Source: RUG572 sp051884915
Lineage (GTDB): Bacteria > Verrucomicrobiota > Kiritimatiellia > RFP12 > UBA1067
Direction of reading: 5' to 3'
Assembly: GCA_051884915.1 (NCBI GenBank)
Contig: JBJEWF010000063.1
Span: forward strand, 1 to 54,984
Length of the DNA stretch: 54,984 nucleotides
The notes beneath the pieces were generated by a model, which saw nothing but the letters and a program-made list of their open reading frames with translations, did no database searches and was not told where the DNA came from. The first letter of the stretch is position 1. Each line of letters starts with the position of its first letter. Both the position numbers and the translations under genes were made by a program. Positions 37,405 to 45,580 of this stretch are shown here, in pieces.

Positions 37405-38426
37405 GCGGCTTTCCCGTGTCCGCCGCCGAAGAACGCTGGCTGAGCGCCCTCCAGCAGGGACTTCCGCTGGTCGCGCGCCCCTTCGAGGCGCTGGCGCGGG
37501 AGCTGGACTGCACGGAAGACGATCTGCTGGCGTTTGCCGCGCGGTGCCGCGCGAAAGGTCTGGTCCGCCGGTTCGGCGCCGTCTTCGACACGCGCCGGCT
37601 CGGCTACCGGTCCGTGCTCTGCGCGGCCGCGGTCGCGCCGCGCGATCTGGACGCCGTCGCCGGGCGGCTGCTGCCGCTGGTCGGCGTGACGCACTGCTAC
37701 GTCCGCGAGCCGTTGGGCGCCCCGGCGCCGGCGCTGCCGAATCTGTGGTTCACCCTGAGCTATCCCGCCGACGTCTTCCCGGCGATGGCCGACGAGGTCC
37801 GCGCGCGCGTCGCCCCCTGCCGGCTCCACCTCCTGCCGGCCACCGTCCGCTACAAGGTCGATGTCGTCTTCGGCGCGGGCGCGCGGGCGCGGGAGGAGTC
37901 GACGGCGGACGGCGCGCCCGTTTCCGCGCGGGACCGGATCGTCATCGGCGCCCTCCAGGGCGACACGGAGATCCGGGCCGACTATTTCGCCGCATTGGCC
38001 GGGAAGACGGGGCTGAAGGAATGGCAGCTGCTGTCGACGCTCGAACTCTGGCGCCGCAACGGGCGGCTGAAGCGGATCGGCCTTCTGCTGGCGCACCGGA
38101 CGGCGGGCTGGACCGCCAACGGCATGTGCTGCTGGAAGGTCGCGGGGGACACGCACGAGGCCGGGCGCGCCCTGGCCGCGCGGGACGAAGTGACGCATTG
38201 CTACGAACGCCCCGAAATCCCCGAGTTCCCCTACAACCTCTTCGCCATGGTCCATGCCCGGAGCGTGGACGACGCGCTCGGCCAGTATCGGAGCCTTTCG
38301 GAGACGCTGGCGTCGACGCGGGCCGGAGACGGCATCCCGTCGGTCATGCTGCTCTCGACGAAAGAGTACAAGAAGACGTCCATGACGTTCTTCGCGGACG
38401 CGGCCCGTTCCGCGGCAACCCGGTAA
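37401..38426 (+). CDS. fused two-domain siroheme decarboxylase (AhbA-AhbB/NirDL-like)
   Basis: This is a 341-residue protein made of two Lrp/AsnC-like siroheme decarboxylase domains. Domain 1 (about 8-165) has GLVRRFGAVFDTRRLGYRS and VTHCYVREP. Domain 2 (about 170-330) has GRLKRIGLLLAHRTAGWTANG and VTHCYERPEIPEFPYNLFAMVH. Siroheme decarboxylase turns siroheme into didecarboxysiroheme in the alternative heme (Ahb) and heme d1 pathways. Both domains keep the HCYxR motif. The start is GTG in a GTGA overlap with the LptE-like gene. No other heme genes are nearby. Pathway choice is unresolved. Confidence 0.88.
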   Translation: MSGFPVSAAEERWLSALQQGLPLVARPFEALARELDCTEDDLLAFAARCRAKGLVRRFGAVFDTRRLGYRSVLCAAAVAPRDLDAVAGRLLPLVGVTHCYVREPLGAPAPALPNLWFTLSYPADVFPAMADEVRARVAPCRLHLLPATVRYKVDVVFGAGARAREESTADGAPVSARDRIVIGALQGDTEIRADYFAALAGKTGLKEWQLLSTLELWRRNGRLKRIGLLLAHRTAGWTANGMCCWKVAGDTHEAGRALAARDEVTHCYERPEIPEFPYNLFAMVHARSVDDALGQYRSLSETLASTRAGDGIPSVMLLSTKEYKKTSMTFFADAARSAATR

Positions 38427-38455
38427 AAAACGAAACTGCCGCCCGCGGGCGGCAG
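38425..38455 (-). terminator. Rho-independent terminator of tRNA-Ser (minus strand)
   Basis: The perfect 20-bp palindrome CTGCCGCCCGCGGGCGGCAG (38436-38455) is followed on the minus strand by TTTCGTTTTTT. This is a strong intrinsic terminator for the leftward tRNA transcript. It lies just after the + strand siroheme decarboxylase stop, where it may also act in reverse, although the + side has only CTTTCC. Confidence 0.85.
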
Positions 38456-38473
38456 CTTTCCGGCACTCTCCAG

Positions 38474-38567
38474 TGGCGGAGGGAGGGGGATTCGAACCCC
38501 CGATACGGAGATAAGTCCGTATGACGATTTAGCAAACCGTTGCCTTCAGCCACTCGGCCATCCCTCC
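38474..38567 (-). tRNA. tRNA-Ser (anticodon GCU)
   Basis: Minus strand, 94 nt including encoded CCA. Acceptor GGAGGGA pairs with TCCCTCC followed by G-CCA. The D arm reads GCCGAGTGGCTGAAGGC. Anticodon loop TTGCTAA has anticodon GCT (38531-38533), reading AGU/AGC. A long variable arm with TACGGA/TCCGTA and T arm GGGGGTTCGAATCCCCC mark a type II serine tRNA. Confidence 0.97.
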
Positions 38568-38584
38568 TTGGAGAAACGCCGTAT

Positions 38585-38613
38585 ATGATACGGGATTCTG
38601 CGGGGAAAAGCAA
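38585..38613 (-). promoter_or_regulatory. promoter of tRNA-Ser
   Basis: Minus strand TTGCTT (38608-38613), 17-nt spacer, TATCAT (38585-38590), 17 nt upstream of the mature tRNA 5' end. Confidence 0.6.
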
Positions 38614-38671
38614 GCCCCGATTTTGCCGAAAATCGCACTTTTTCGGCCGGCCGCCCGAGGCGCCCCGATTT

Positions 38672-38682
38672 TGTGCTATAAT
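38672..38682 (+). promoter_or_regulatory. extended -10 promoter of parE-lipase-parC
   Basis: TTTTGTGCTATAAT with TATAAT at 38677-38682 and a TGC extension. Start of transcription near 38689 gives a leader of about 33 nt to the parE ATG at 38722. It is divergent from the tRNA-Ser promoter about 60 bp away. Confidence 0.65.
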
Positions 38683-38721
38683 GAGCGCTCGATTTTTCGG
38701 CGGATACAGGATTTCAGGACT

Positions 38722-40566
38722 ATGGCGGTCAAATACGACGACAACAACATCGAGCACCTGAGTGCGATGGAACATATTCGCCTGCGCTTCGGCATGTACA
38801 TCGGCCGGGCGAGCGACGGAAGCGATTACGATGACGGCATCTACGTTTTGCTGAAGGAGATCATTGACAACGCAATCGACGAATTCATCGTGGGTTTCGG
38901 CCGGAAAGTCGAGATTGGGCTCGACTGGAACTCGGGCGCCTGCAGCGTGCGCGACTATGGCCGCGGCATCCCGCTGGGCAAGGTCGTCGATTGCGTGAGC
39001 GAGCTCAACACGGGCGCCAAGTTCAATACGAAGAGCTTCCAGTTCTCCGTCGGCATGAACGGCGTCGGCACGAAAGCGGTCAATGCGCTGTCGGACCGGT
39101 TCTTCGTCCGCTCGGTCCGGGACGGCGAGTTCGCCGAGGCCCTTTTCGAGAAGGGCGAACTGAAGTCGAAGCGGCGCGGGAAGCTGACGAATCCGAACGA
39201 GCGGAGCGGAACGTACGTGGAATTCCTGCCCGACGGGACGATTTTCAAGAAATTCCGTTTCCGCGAAGAGCACGTGATGCGGCGGCTGAAGATGTACGCC
39301 TATCTCAACGCGGGCCTGACGCTGGACCTGAACGGCGTGAAAATCGTCAGCGAGGAGGGTCTGGGCGATCTCATCCAGGACGAATCGCAGTTCGAGAAGG
39401 TCTACCAGCCGTTCCACTTCCGGTCGAAGACGCTGGAGTTCGTGTTCACGCACACGAACCGGTTCTCGGAGCAGTACTATTCCTTCGTGAACGGCCAGCA
39501 CACGACGGAGGGCGGCACGCACCTGTCCGCCTTCAAGGAGGGCCTGACCAAGGCGCTGAACGAATACGCGAAGAGGAAGTTCGACGGCGACGACGTCCGC
39601 GAGGGCATTGTCGGCGCGATCGCGGTCCGCATCCAGGATCCCGTGTTCGAGGGCCAGGCGAAGACGAAACTCGGCTCCCAGGAGATCCGCGCGGAACTCG
39701 TGGCGGAGGTGAAGAAGCACGCCGAGGAGCTGTTCCACAAGAATCCCGTCGAGGCGCAGCGGCTGGTCGACAAGGTGGAGGAGACGGCCAAGCTCCGCAG
39801 CCAGCTGAACACGATCAAGAAGCAGGCGCGGGAACGCACGCAGGCCGTCTCTGTCCGCGTGCCGCAGCTGAAGGACTGCAAGAACCATCTGAAGCTCGAC
39901 AGGATCAACAAGAAGACGGGGCGGCCCGAGGGCGACGAGACGATGATCTTCCTGACGGAAGGCCAGTCCGCCGGCGGCACCCTGGGCCTCGCGCGCGACG
40001 CGGTGTGCCAGGCGGTCTTCTTCCTGAAGGGCAAGCCGCTGAACACGTGCGGCCTCAACAAGGACGTCCTCTACCGGAACGAGGAGTTCTTCAATCTGAT
40101 CAAGACGCTGGACATCGAGGAGACGCTGGAGCGCCTGCGCTATTCGAAGATCATCTTCGCCACCGATGCCGACGTGGACGGCCTGCACATCCGCATGCTG
40201 CTGACGACGTTCTTCATGCGCTTCTACCGGCCGCTGATCGCCGAGGGGCGCGTGTTCATCCTGGAGACGCCGCTCTTCCGCGTGCGCAACAAGAAGGAGC
40301 AGCGCTACTGCTTCAGCGACGAGGAACGCGAGGCGGCGATCCGGGCGTGCGGGAAGGGCTGCGAAATCACCCGCTTCAAGGGGCTTGGCGAATTGAACGC
40401 GAAGGAGTTCAAGGACTTCATCGGTCCGCAGATGCGCCTGACGCCGGTTACGTGCATGGACGATCAGGAAGTCGAGAAGACGATCAAGTTCTACATGGGC
40501 GGCAACACGCCGGAACGCAAAGACTACATCATGGAGAACCTGGTTTGCGATTCGCAGGACTTCTAG
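38722..40566 (+). CDS. parE: DNA topoisomerase IV subunit B-type (GyrB/ParE)
   Basis: This is a 614-residue type IIA topoisomerase ATPase subunit. GHKL ATPase motifs: EIIDNAIDEF, RDYGRGIPLG, and VGMNGVGTKAVNALS. Transducer domain with QTK-like QAKTKLGS. TOPRIM domain with LTEGQSAGG (E of EGDSA), ATDADVDGLHI and RFKGLGELNAKEF. TEGQSA differs from the usual EGDSA. Short length and pairing with the gene at 41963 fit ParE more than GyrB. The ATG at 38722 follows a clear promoter. The 3' end overlaps the lipase gene by 22 nt. Confidence 0.9.
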   Translation: MAVKYDDNNIEHLSAMEHIRLRFGMYIGRASDGSDYDDGIYVLLKEIIDNAIDEFIVGFGRKVEIGLDWNSGACSVRDYGRGIPLGKVVDCVSELNTGAKFNTKSFQFSVGMNGVGTKAVNALSDRFFVRSVRDGEFAEALFEKGELKSKRRGKLTNPNERSGTYVEFLPDGTIFKKFRFREEHVMRRLKMYAYLNAGLTLDLNGVKIVSEEGLGDLIQDESQFEKVYQPFHFRSKTLEFVFTHTNRFSEQYYSFVNGQHTTEGGTHLSAFKEGLTKALNEYAKRKFDGDDVREGIVGAIAVRIQDPVFEGQAKTKLGSQEIRAELVAEVKKHAEELFHKNPVEAQRLVDKVEETAKLRSQLNTIKKQARERTQAVSVRVPQLKDCKNHLKLDRINKKTGRPEGDETMIFLTEGQSAGGTLGLARDAVCQAVFFLKGKPLNTCGLNKDVLYRNEEFFNLIKTLDIEETLERLRYSKIIFATDADVDGLHIRMLLTTFFMRFYRPLIAEGRVFILETPLFRVRNKKEQRYCFSDEEREAAIRACGKGCEITRFKGLGELNAKEFKDFIGPQMRLTPVTCMDDQEVEKTIKFYMGGNTPERKDYIMENLVCDSQDF

Positions 40567-41966
40567 TTTTCGTCGCCTTCCTGGCCGGATGCGCGTCGGT
40601 CCCGCCGGGGGCGGGCGAGGTGCGGGAGTTCCGCTTCCCGTACATCCACGACTATTCGGTGCCGAACAGGACGACGTTCGCGTGGAGCGATTCGTTCCTG
40701 GCGCGCGATTCGTACGTCTATTCGCAGGAGCTGGCCGGCCCGCTGTCGGCGCTGGCCGCCAGCACCTACGGCTACCGGCTGGACATGGACGTCGCCTCGC
40801 TGGCGGGGCTTGGCTTCAGCCCCGCCGTCCTCTACCGGCGCTACGGGGCCGATCTGGACTATGCCGATCCCCGTCGTGGGAAGGACCAGGTCGGGTTCAC
40901 GCTGGCGCTCAAGCGGGTCTGGCTGGACGACGCCGTCCGGGACGTCCTGTTCGTCCTGGTCCGCGGGACCTACGGACGCGACGAGTGGCTGTCGAACATG
41001 AACGCCTGCAACGCCTGGGGGCGGCAGGCCGCGCCGGAACTGGCGGACATGCCGGCGCTGCACGAGGGATTCGAGCGGGCGGCCCATGCCGTCCGCGAGA
41101 AGCTGGCGGACTACATCCGGACCCACCATGTCGACCTTCCCCGGGCGAAGGTCGTCGTCACGGGCCACAGCCGGGGGGCGGCGGTCGCGAACATCCTCGG
41201 CGCCTGGTTCGACGAGGGCCTGCCGCCGTTTGCGGGCGTGCGGCCGGAGAACGTCTTCGTCTACACCTTCGCCACGCCCAACAGCGTGATCCGCCCGGAT
41301 CGCGTCGCCTGCAAGACGGCGCGCTACGGCAACATCTTCAACGTGATCAATCCCGAGGACATCGTGCCGCACGTCCCGATCGCCAAGTGGAACGCCTGCC
41401 GTTACGGCAGCGATCTCTTCCTCAAGAACTACGACGGGCTGTCGCTGTGGGGCGTCTGGACGGACGCCGGCTACACGGGCATGAAGCGCGCCTTCAAGGA
41501 CATGACGGGATATGACTGGTGGCATGCGCCGCTGGGGACGAATTCGACGCTGCTCGTGTCGTCGCTGCTGGGCGTCGCGGCGCCGACCGTGGCCGACCTC
41601 TATGCGGTTCCCGCGGACCAGCGGGCCGACGGGAATCTGACGAGCATCCACGGCATTCTCGAAACGATTCTCTACCGGAGCATGGACGCCCCCTCCGGCG
41701 AGGCGGACGCGCACGCGTCGCTGGGCGGCGACATCAGCGGCCTGACGCGGGCCTACGCGGGGCCCGGCGAGACGGATGCCGCCGGTTCCGCGGCCTACTT
41801 CCATACGCCGGACGGCCGGGACTTCTCGCGCCAGCCGGGCGTTTTCGACCTCCCCTGGCGCTTCTCCTGCATGCACGCCACCCAGACCTACATCGGCTGG
41901 ATGAAGGCGGCGGAGCGGCATGGGCCGCAAGCCATCTACAAGAATTGGAAAGAGCTCGAACAGTGA
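40545..41966 (+). CDS. lipoprotein with class 3 lipase domain
   Basis: This is a 473-residue protein starting at TTG inside parE (22-nt overlap); this start gives a good lipoprotein signal, LRFAGLLVFVAFLAGC. The alpha/beta-hydrolase core has VRGTYGRDEWLSNMN, nucleophile elbow GHSRGAAVAN, NPEDIVPHVP with the likely catalytic Asp, and a downstream His candidate (SIHGILETIL or SCMHATQTY). It fits the Lipase_3 family. It is likely anchored to the cell envelope and acts on lipids. Its stop overlaps the parC start as GTGA, so it is sandwiched between topoisomerase subunits with full translational coupling. Confidence 0.85.
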   Translation: MRFAGLLVFVAFLAGCASVPPGAGEVREFRFPYIHDYSVPNRTTFAWSDSFLARDSYVYSQELAGPLSALAASTYGYRLDMDVASLAGLGFSPAVLYRRYGADLDYADPRRGKDQVGFTLALKRVWLDDAVRDVLFVLVRGTYGRDEWLSNMNACNAWGRQAAPELADMPALHEGFERAAHAVREKLADYIRTHHVDLPRAKVVVTGHSRGAAVANILGAWFDEGLPPFAGVRPENVFVYTFATPNSVIRPDRVACKTARYGNIFNVINPEDIVPHVPIAKWNACRYGSDLFLKNYDGLSLWGVWTDAGYTGMKRAFKDMTGYDWWHAPLGTNSTLLVSSLLGVAAPTVADLYAVPADQRADGNLTSIHGILETILYRSMDAPSGEADAHASLGGDISGLTRAYAGPGETDAAGSAAYFHTPDGRDFSRQPGVFDLPWRFSCMHATQTYIGWMKAAERHGPQAIYKNWKELEQ

Positions 41967-44149
41967 AGAACGACACGCATGACGAACCCCCCAGCCTTTT
42001 CGACAGCCTGGATCTCTTCGCGCCGGTTCCGAAAGCCGAGAAGCCGCCCGTGACGGCCGGCAAGGCCGCCGCCCCGGCGTCTCCGCCCGCGCCGCCGGCG
42101 GTTGCCGCGCCGGCGGCCGGACTGACCGGCCGCGGCCCGATGCGGGACCTGTTCGACTTCAACTTCCGCCAGTATTCGGCCTACGTGATCTGCTCGCGCG
42201 CGATTCCGGCCGTCGAGGACGGCCTCAAGCCCGTGCAGCGCCGCATCCTGCATTCGCTGTGGGAGAAGGACGACGGCCGCTACACGAAGGTGGCCAACAT
42301 CGTCGGCCATGCGATGCAGTACCACCCGCACGGCGACGCGTCCATCGGCGACGCGCTCTGCGTGCTGGCCAACAAGCTCTGGGGCGAGGGCAAGGGCTAT
42401 CTCATCGACGGGCAGGGGAATTACGGTTCCCTGCTGACGGGCATGCCGCACGCGGCGACGCGCTACATCGAATGCCGCCTCTCCGAACTGGCCCGCCAGG
42501 AGGTCTTCAACCGCAAGACGACGACGTTCGTGCCGAACTACGACGGGCGCAAGGAAGAGCCGGTCTATCTGCCGTCGAAGCTGCCGCTGCTGCTGATGCT
42601 GGGCGCGGACGGCATCGCCGTCGGCCTGTCGACGGCCATTCTGCCGCACAACTTCATCGAACTGCTGGAGGCGGAGATCGCCTGCATCCAGAAGAAGCCG
42701 TTCCGGCTCTTCCCCGACTTCCAGCTGGGCGGCCTGATGGACGTCACCGAGTACCAGGACGGCCTGGGCAAGGTCAGGGTCCGGGCGAAGATCGAGAAGG
42801 AGGACCGGAACCGGCTCGTCATCGCGGAATTGCCCTGGGGCGAGACGACGGACTCGCTGGCCGCGTCGATCGAAGAGGCGATCCGGAAGAAGAAGATCCC
42901 CGTACGCAGGCTCCACGACCTGACGAACGATGCGGTCAAGATCGAACTGGAGCTCCAGACGGGGGCCACGCAGGAGAAGACGATTGCGGCCCTCTACGCG
43001 TTCACCGCCTGCGAGAAGTCGCTGCCGTCGCGCCCCATCGTCCTCGACGGCGGCCGGCCGCGCATGATGACGGTGACGGACATCGTCCGGAAGAATTGCG
43101 AACGCCTGATGGAGCTGACGCGCCGCGAGCAGGAAATCCGGCTCGGCGAACTGGCGGAGCTCTTCCACGCCCGCACGCTGGACCGCATCTTCATCGAGGA
43201 GCGCATCTACAAGCGCATCGAGCAGGAGAAGACGGAGGAGGGCGTGAAGCGCGCGGTCATCGAGGGCTTCAGGCCGTTCCGCGCCGAACTGCGCCGCGAC
43301 GTGACGCCCGAAGACGTGGACCGCCTGCTCAAGATCCCGATCCGCCGCATCTCCCGGTTCGACATCGACAAGAACCGCAAGGACATCGCGGACGTGCTGG
43401 CGGAAGAGGTGCGGGTCAACGACAATCTCGTCCACCTGAAGGCGTTCGTCGTCAAGTACCTGAAGAACCTCGTCAGGACCTACGCGAAAAAATACCCGCG
43501 GTGCACGAAGATTGCCGAAGGCGCCTTCCAGCAGGCGGACGTGCGCAAGCTGACGTCAAGCGAGCTGACGATTCGTTTCGACCGCGAGAACCACTTCGTC
43601 GGTTCGGGCCTCAAGGGCGGCGACGAACTCTTCAAGTGCTCGTCGCTCGACCGGCTGCTCTTCGTCTGGAAGGACGGCCGCTACAAGATGGCGCCGCCGA
43701 CGGACAAGATCTTCGTGGACAAGGACCTGCTCGAAGTCTATCTCTTCAACCCGGAGAAGGACCGCGGGAAGGAATTCGCCTGCGTCTACGAGGAGCCGCT
43801 CTACGGGATGGCCTACATCAAGCGCTTCGCCTTTGGCGGCATGATCAACAACAAGGAATACCGCCTGGCGCCCGCCAAGAGCAAGATCCTCTATTTCACG
43901 ACCGGCTGCCCCGCGCAGCTGTTCCTCAAGTTCAAGCCGGCGAAGAACCAGAAGATCCATCAGATGCTGTTCGAGCCGCTGGAACTCGTCGACAAGGGGG
44001 GCGACGGCGGGAAGAAGCCCGTCGTGGAGGTCCGCGGCGCGACGGCCCGGGGCATCCAGCTCACGACGAAGGCCATCGCCCGCATCGCCACCTCGAAGCC
44101 GTCCTGGTGGGACGAGTCCGAAGGCTCGGCGAAGGGCGTGACGTTGTAG
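41963..44149 (+). CDS. parC: DNA topoisomerase IV subunit A-type (GyrA/ParC)
   Basis: This is a 728-residue type IIA topoisomerase cleavage subunit. The first 55 residues are an extension rich in Pro and Ala, beginning KNDTHDEPPSLFDSLDLF. The breakage-reunion domain follows: AIPAVEDGLKPVQRRILHSL, YHPHGDASIGDAL and catalytic Tyr in HAATRYIECRLS. The tower and a C-terminal region with few of the beta-pinwheel GyrA boxes suggest ParC. The start is GTG overlapping the lipase stop. Residues 15-19 (SLDLF) resemble the beta-clamp-binding consensus QL(S/D)LF. Confidence 0.9.
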   Translation: MKNDTHDEPPSLFDSLDLFAPVPKAEKPPVTAGKAAAPASPPAPPAVAAPAAGLTGRGPMRDLFDFNFRQYSAYVICSRAIPAVEDGLKPVQRRILHSLWEKDDGRYTKVANIVGHAMQYHPHGDASIGDALCVLANKLWGEGKGYLIDGQGNYGSLLTGMPHAATRYIECRLSELARQEVFNRKTTTFVPNYDGRKEEPVYLPSKLPLLLMLGADGIAVGLSTAILPHNFIELLEAEIACIQKKPFRLFPDFQLGGLMDVTEYQDGLGKVRVRAKIEKEDRNRLVIAELPWGETTDSLAASIEEAIRKKKIPVRRLHDLTNDAVKIELELQTGATQEKTIAALYAFTACEKSLPSRPIVLDGGRPRMMTVTDIVRKNCERLMELTRREQEIRLGELAELFHARTLDRIFIEERIYKRIEQEKTEEGVKRAVIEGFRPFRAELRRDVTPEDVDRLLKIPIRRISRFDIDKNRKDIADVLAEEVRVNDNLVHLKAFVVKYLKNLVRTYAKKYPRCTKIAEGAFQQADVRKLTSSELTIRFDRENHFVGSGLKGGDELFKCSSLDRLLFVWKDGRYKMAPPTDKIFVDKDLLEVYLFNPEKDRGKEFACVYEEPLYGMAYIKRFAFGGMINNKEYRLAPAKSKILYFTTGCPAQLFLKFKPAKNQKIHQMLFEPLELVDKGGDGGKKPVVEVRGATARGIQLTTKAIARIATSKPSWWDESEGSAKGVTL

Positions 44150-44178
44150 GCGGCGTTCCGCGTTCCGGCGCGGGACGC

Positions 44179-44207
44179 TTGACGGCCGGGCGCGGATTTG
44201 ATAGACT
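44179..44207 (+). promoter_or_regulatory. promoter of rpmI-rplT
   Basis: TTGACG (44179-44184), 17-nt spacer, TAGACT (44202-44207). Start of transcription near 44214, so the leader before rpmI is about 70 nt. Confidence 0.75.
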
Positions 44208-44213
44208 ACCAAA

Positions 44214-44284
44214 AATTTTCCGTCTGGACCAGGCTTACGAACCGACTGCCTGGCCGGTCAGGAACAACGCAAAAGGATACAACA
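44214..44284 (+). promoter_or_regulatory. leader of rpmI-rplT with hairpin (possible L20 autoregulation)
   Basis: The leader can form CCAGGC (44229-44234) with GCCTGG (44248-44253), flanked by GACC and GGTC that can extend or rearrange the stem. L20 represses its own operon by binding leader hairpins in many bacteria. Whether this hairpin is an L20 site is inference. AAAAGGA lies upstream of the rpmI ATG. Confidence 0.35.
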
Positions 44285-44482
44285 ATGCCTAAATTGAAAA
44301 CGAAAAAGTGCGCGACCAAGCGCATGAAAATGTCGGCTACGGGTAAAGTGATCCGCACGCAGGGCGGCAAGGCGCACCTCAACGGCTACAAGAGCCGCGG
44401 TCGCAAGCGCAATCTCCGTGGTACGACCGTGACCGACGCAACCGTTCAGAAGACCATGCATCGCATGCAGCCGTACGCCTAA
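44285..44482 (+). CDS. rpmI: 50S ribosomal protein L35
   Basis: This is a 65-residue basic protein with the L35 pattern: MPKLKTKKCATKRMKMSATG near the N-terminus and KVIRTQGGKAHLNGYKSR. It is followed 14 nt later by rplT with an AAGGAGG site. infC, usually the first gene of this operon, is absent; parC lies upstream instead. Confidence 0.96.
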   Translation: MPKLKTKKCATKRMKMSATGKVIRTQGGKAHLNGYKSRGRKRNLRGTTVTDATVQKTMHRMQPYA

Positions 44483-44496
44483 GGAGGAACCGAAAA

Positions 44497-44847
44497 ATGT
44501 CTCGTGCTACCAATGCTCCCGCTTCCCGTGAACGCCGCCGCCGCCGCCTTGCGCTGGCCAAGGGCTTTCGCGGTTCCCGTTCCAAGCTCTTCCGCATCGC
44601 GACGGAGGCCGTCGACCGCGCCCGCCGTCTCGCGACGATCCACCGCAAACTGAAGAAGCGCGACTTCCGCCACCTCTGGATTGCCCGCATCAACGCGGCG
44701 TCCCGGGCGGAAGGCCTCAGCTACAGCGTGTTCATGGCGGGTCTGATCCGCGCGGGCGTCACGCTGAACCGCAAGATGCTCAGCGAGATCGCGATTCAGG
44801 ATCCGGACGGATTCAAGCGGCTCGTCGAAATGGCGAAGCAGGCCTGA
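44497..44847 (+). CDS. rplT: 50S ribosomal protein L20
   Basis: This is a 116-residue protein, normal for L20. Motifs ALAKGFRGSRSKLFRIATEAV, RKLKKRDFRHLWIARINAA and GLSYSVFMAGLIRAGVTLNRKMLSE are diagnostic. It binds 23S rRNA early in large-subunit assembly and is ended by a strong terminator. Confidence 0.97.
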   Translation: MSRATNAPASRERRRRRLALAKGFRGSRSKLFRIATEAVDRARRLATIHRKLKKRDFRHLWIARINAASRAEGLSYSVFMAGLIRAGVTLNRKMLSEIAIQDPDGFKRLVEMAKQA

Positions 44848-44868
44848 TCGCCTGTCCCATTTCTCCGG

Positions 44869-44903
44869 AAGGACGCGGACCGATCCGCGTCCTTTTGTTT
44901 TTT
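44869..44903 (+). terminator. Rho-independent terminator after rplT
   Basis: GGACGCGGA (44871-44879), loop CCGA, TCCGCGTCC (44884-44892), then TTTTGTTTTTT. The stem is extended by AA/TT. Confidence 0.95.
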
Positions 44904-44913
44904 CAGCGTCCGC

Positions 44914-44942
44914 TTGATTTCCCGCCCCGAAGATACTATAAT
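44914..44942 (+). promoter_or_regulatory. promoter of V-ATPase D-I-K
   Basis: TTGATT (44914-44919), 17-nt spacer, TATAAT (44937-44942). Start near 44949; TCCGGAG lies before the ATG at 44972. An independent promoter immediately after a terminator shows that the D-I-K cluster is its own unit. Confidence 0.75.
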
Positions 44943-44971
44943 GGAAAATCGTTTTCCGTCCGGAGTCCGCC

Positions 44972-45580
44972 ATGGCGAAGATCAAGCTCACAAAAACAGA
45001 ACTGAAGGCCCAGTCTGACGCCTTGAAGCGTTTTCAGCGGTTTCTGCCGATGCTCCAGCTGAAGAAGCAGCAGCTGCAAGGCGAAATCGCGGGCATTGTC
45101 TCCCGGGCCGAGGCCGTGTCGTCCCGCGAGCGGGCCGTGCGCGAGTCGCTGAAGGGCTGGATCGGGCTGCTGGCGACCGGCGAGGACCTGCTGTCGGGGC
45201 TGGTCACGGTGACGGAGGTCCGCACGTCCAGCGCGAACATCGCCGGCGTCGAGATTCCCGTGTTCGACGGCATCGACACGGCGGTCAGGCCGGTCGACCT
45301 CTGGTCCACGCCGGCGTGGGTCGACGACGCCGTTTCGGCGCTGACCGACATCTTGACGCTCCAGGGCGAACGGGCCGTGCTGGAAAGGCAGCGCGAGCTG
45401 GTCGCCGAAGAGCTGCGCACGACATCCCAGCGCGTGAACCTGTTCGAGAAGGTCAAGATTCCGCAGTGCAGGGAAAACATCCGCGTCATCAAGATCGCGA
45501 TTGGCGACGAGCAGACGGCGGCGGTGACGCGCGGCAAGATCGCGAAGTCCCGCAACGTGGAAGGGGAGGATGCGGCATGA
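44972..45580 (+). CDS. atpD: V-type ATPase subunit D
   Basis: This is a 202-residue subunit D (central stalk). The N-terminal helix KIKLTKTELKAQSDALKRFQR and the C-terminal helix ERAVLERQRELVAEELRTTSQRVNLFEK..IP are those of the long coiled coil that rotates in the A3B3 head. The stop overlaps the next start as ATGA. Catalytic subunits A and B are not in the window. Confidence 0.92.
   Translation: MAKIKLTKTELKAQSDALKRFQRFLPMLQLKKQQLQGEIAGIVSRAEAVSSRERAVRESLKGWIGLLATGEDLLSGLVTVTEVRTSSANIAGVEIPVFDGIDTAVRPVDLWSTPAWVDDAVSALTDILTLQGERAVLERQRELVAEELRTTSQRVNLFEKVKIPQCRENIRVIKIAIGDEQTAAVTRGKIAKSRNVEGEDAA

Noticed and set aside
38436..38455. Terminator for the siroheme decarboxylase on the + strand
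   Set aside because: The T-tract lies only on the minus side (TTTCGTTTTTT), so its main role is for the leftward tRNA transcript.
44214..44284. Riboswitch upstream of rpmI
   Set aside because: Only a short hairpin is present and the downstream genes are ribosomal proteins; an r-protein leader is the simpler reading.
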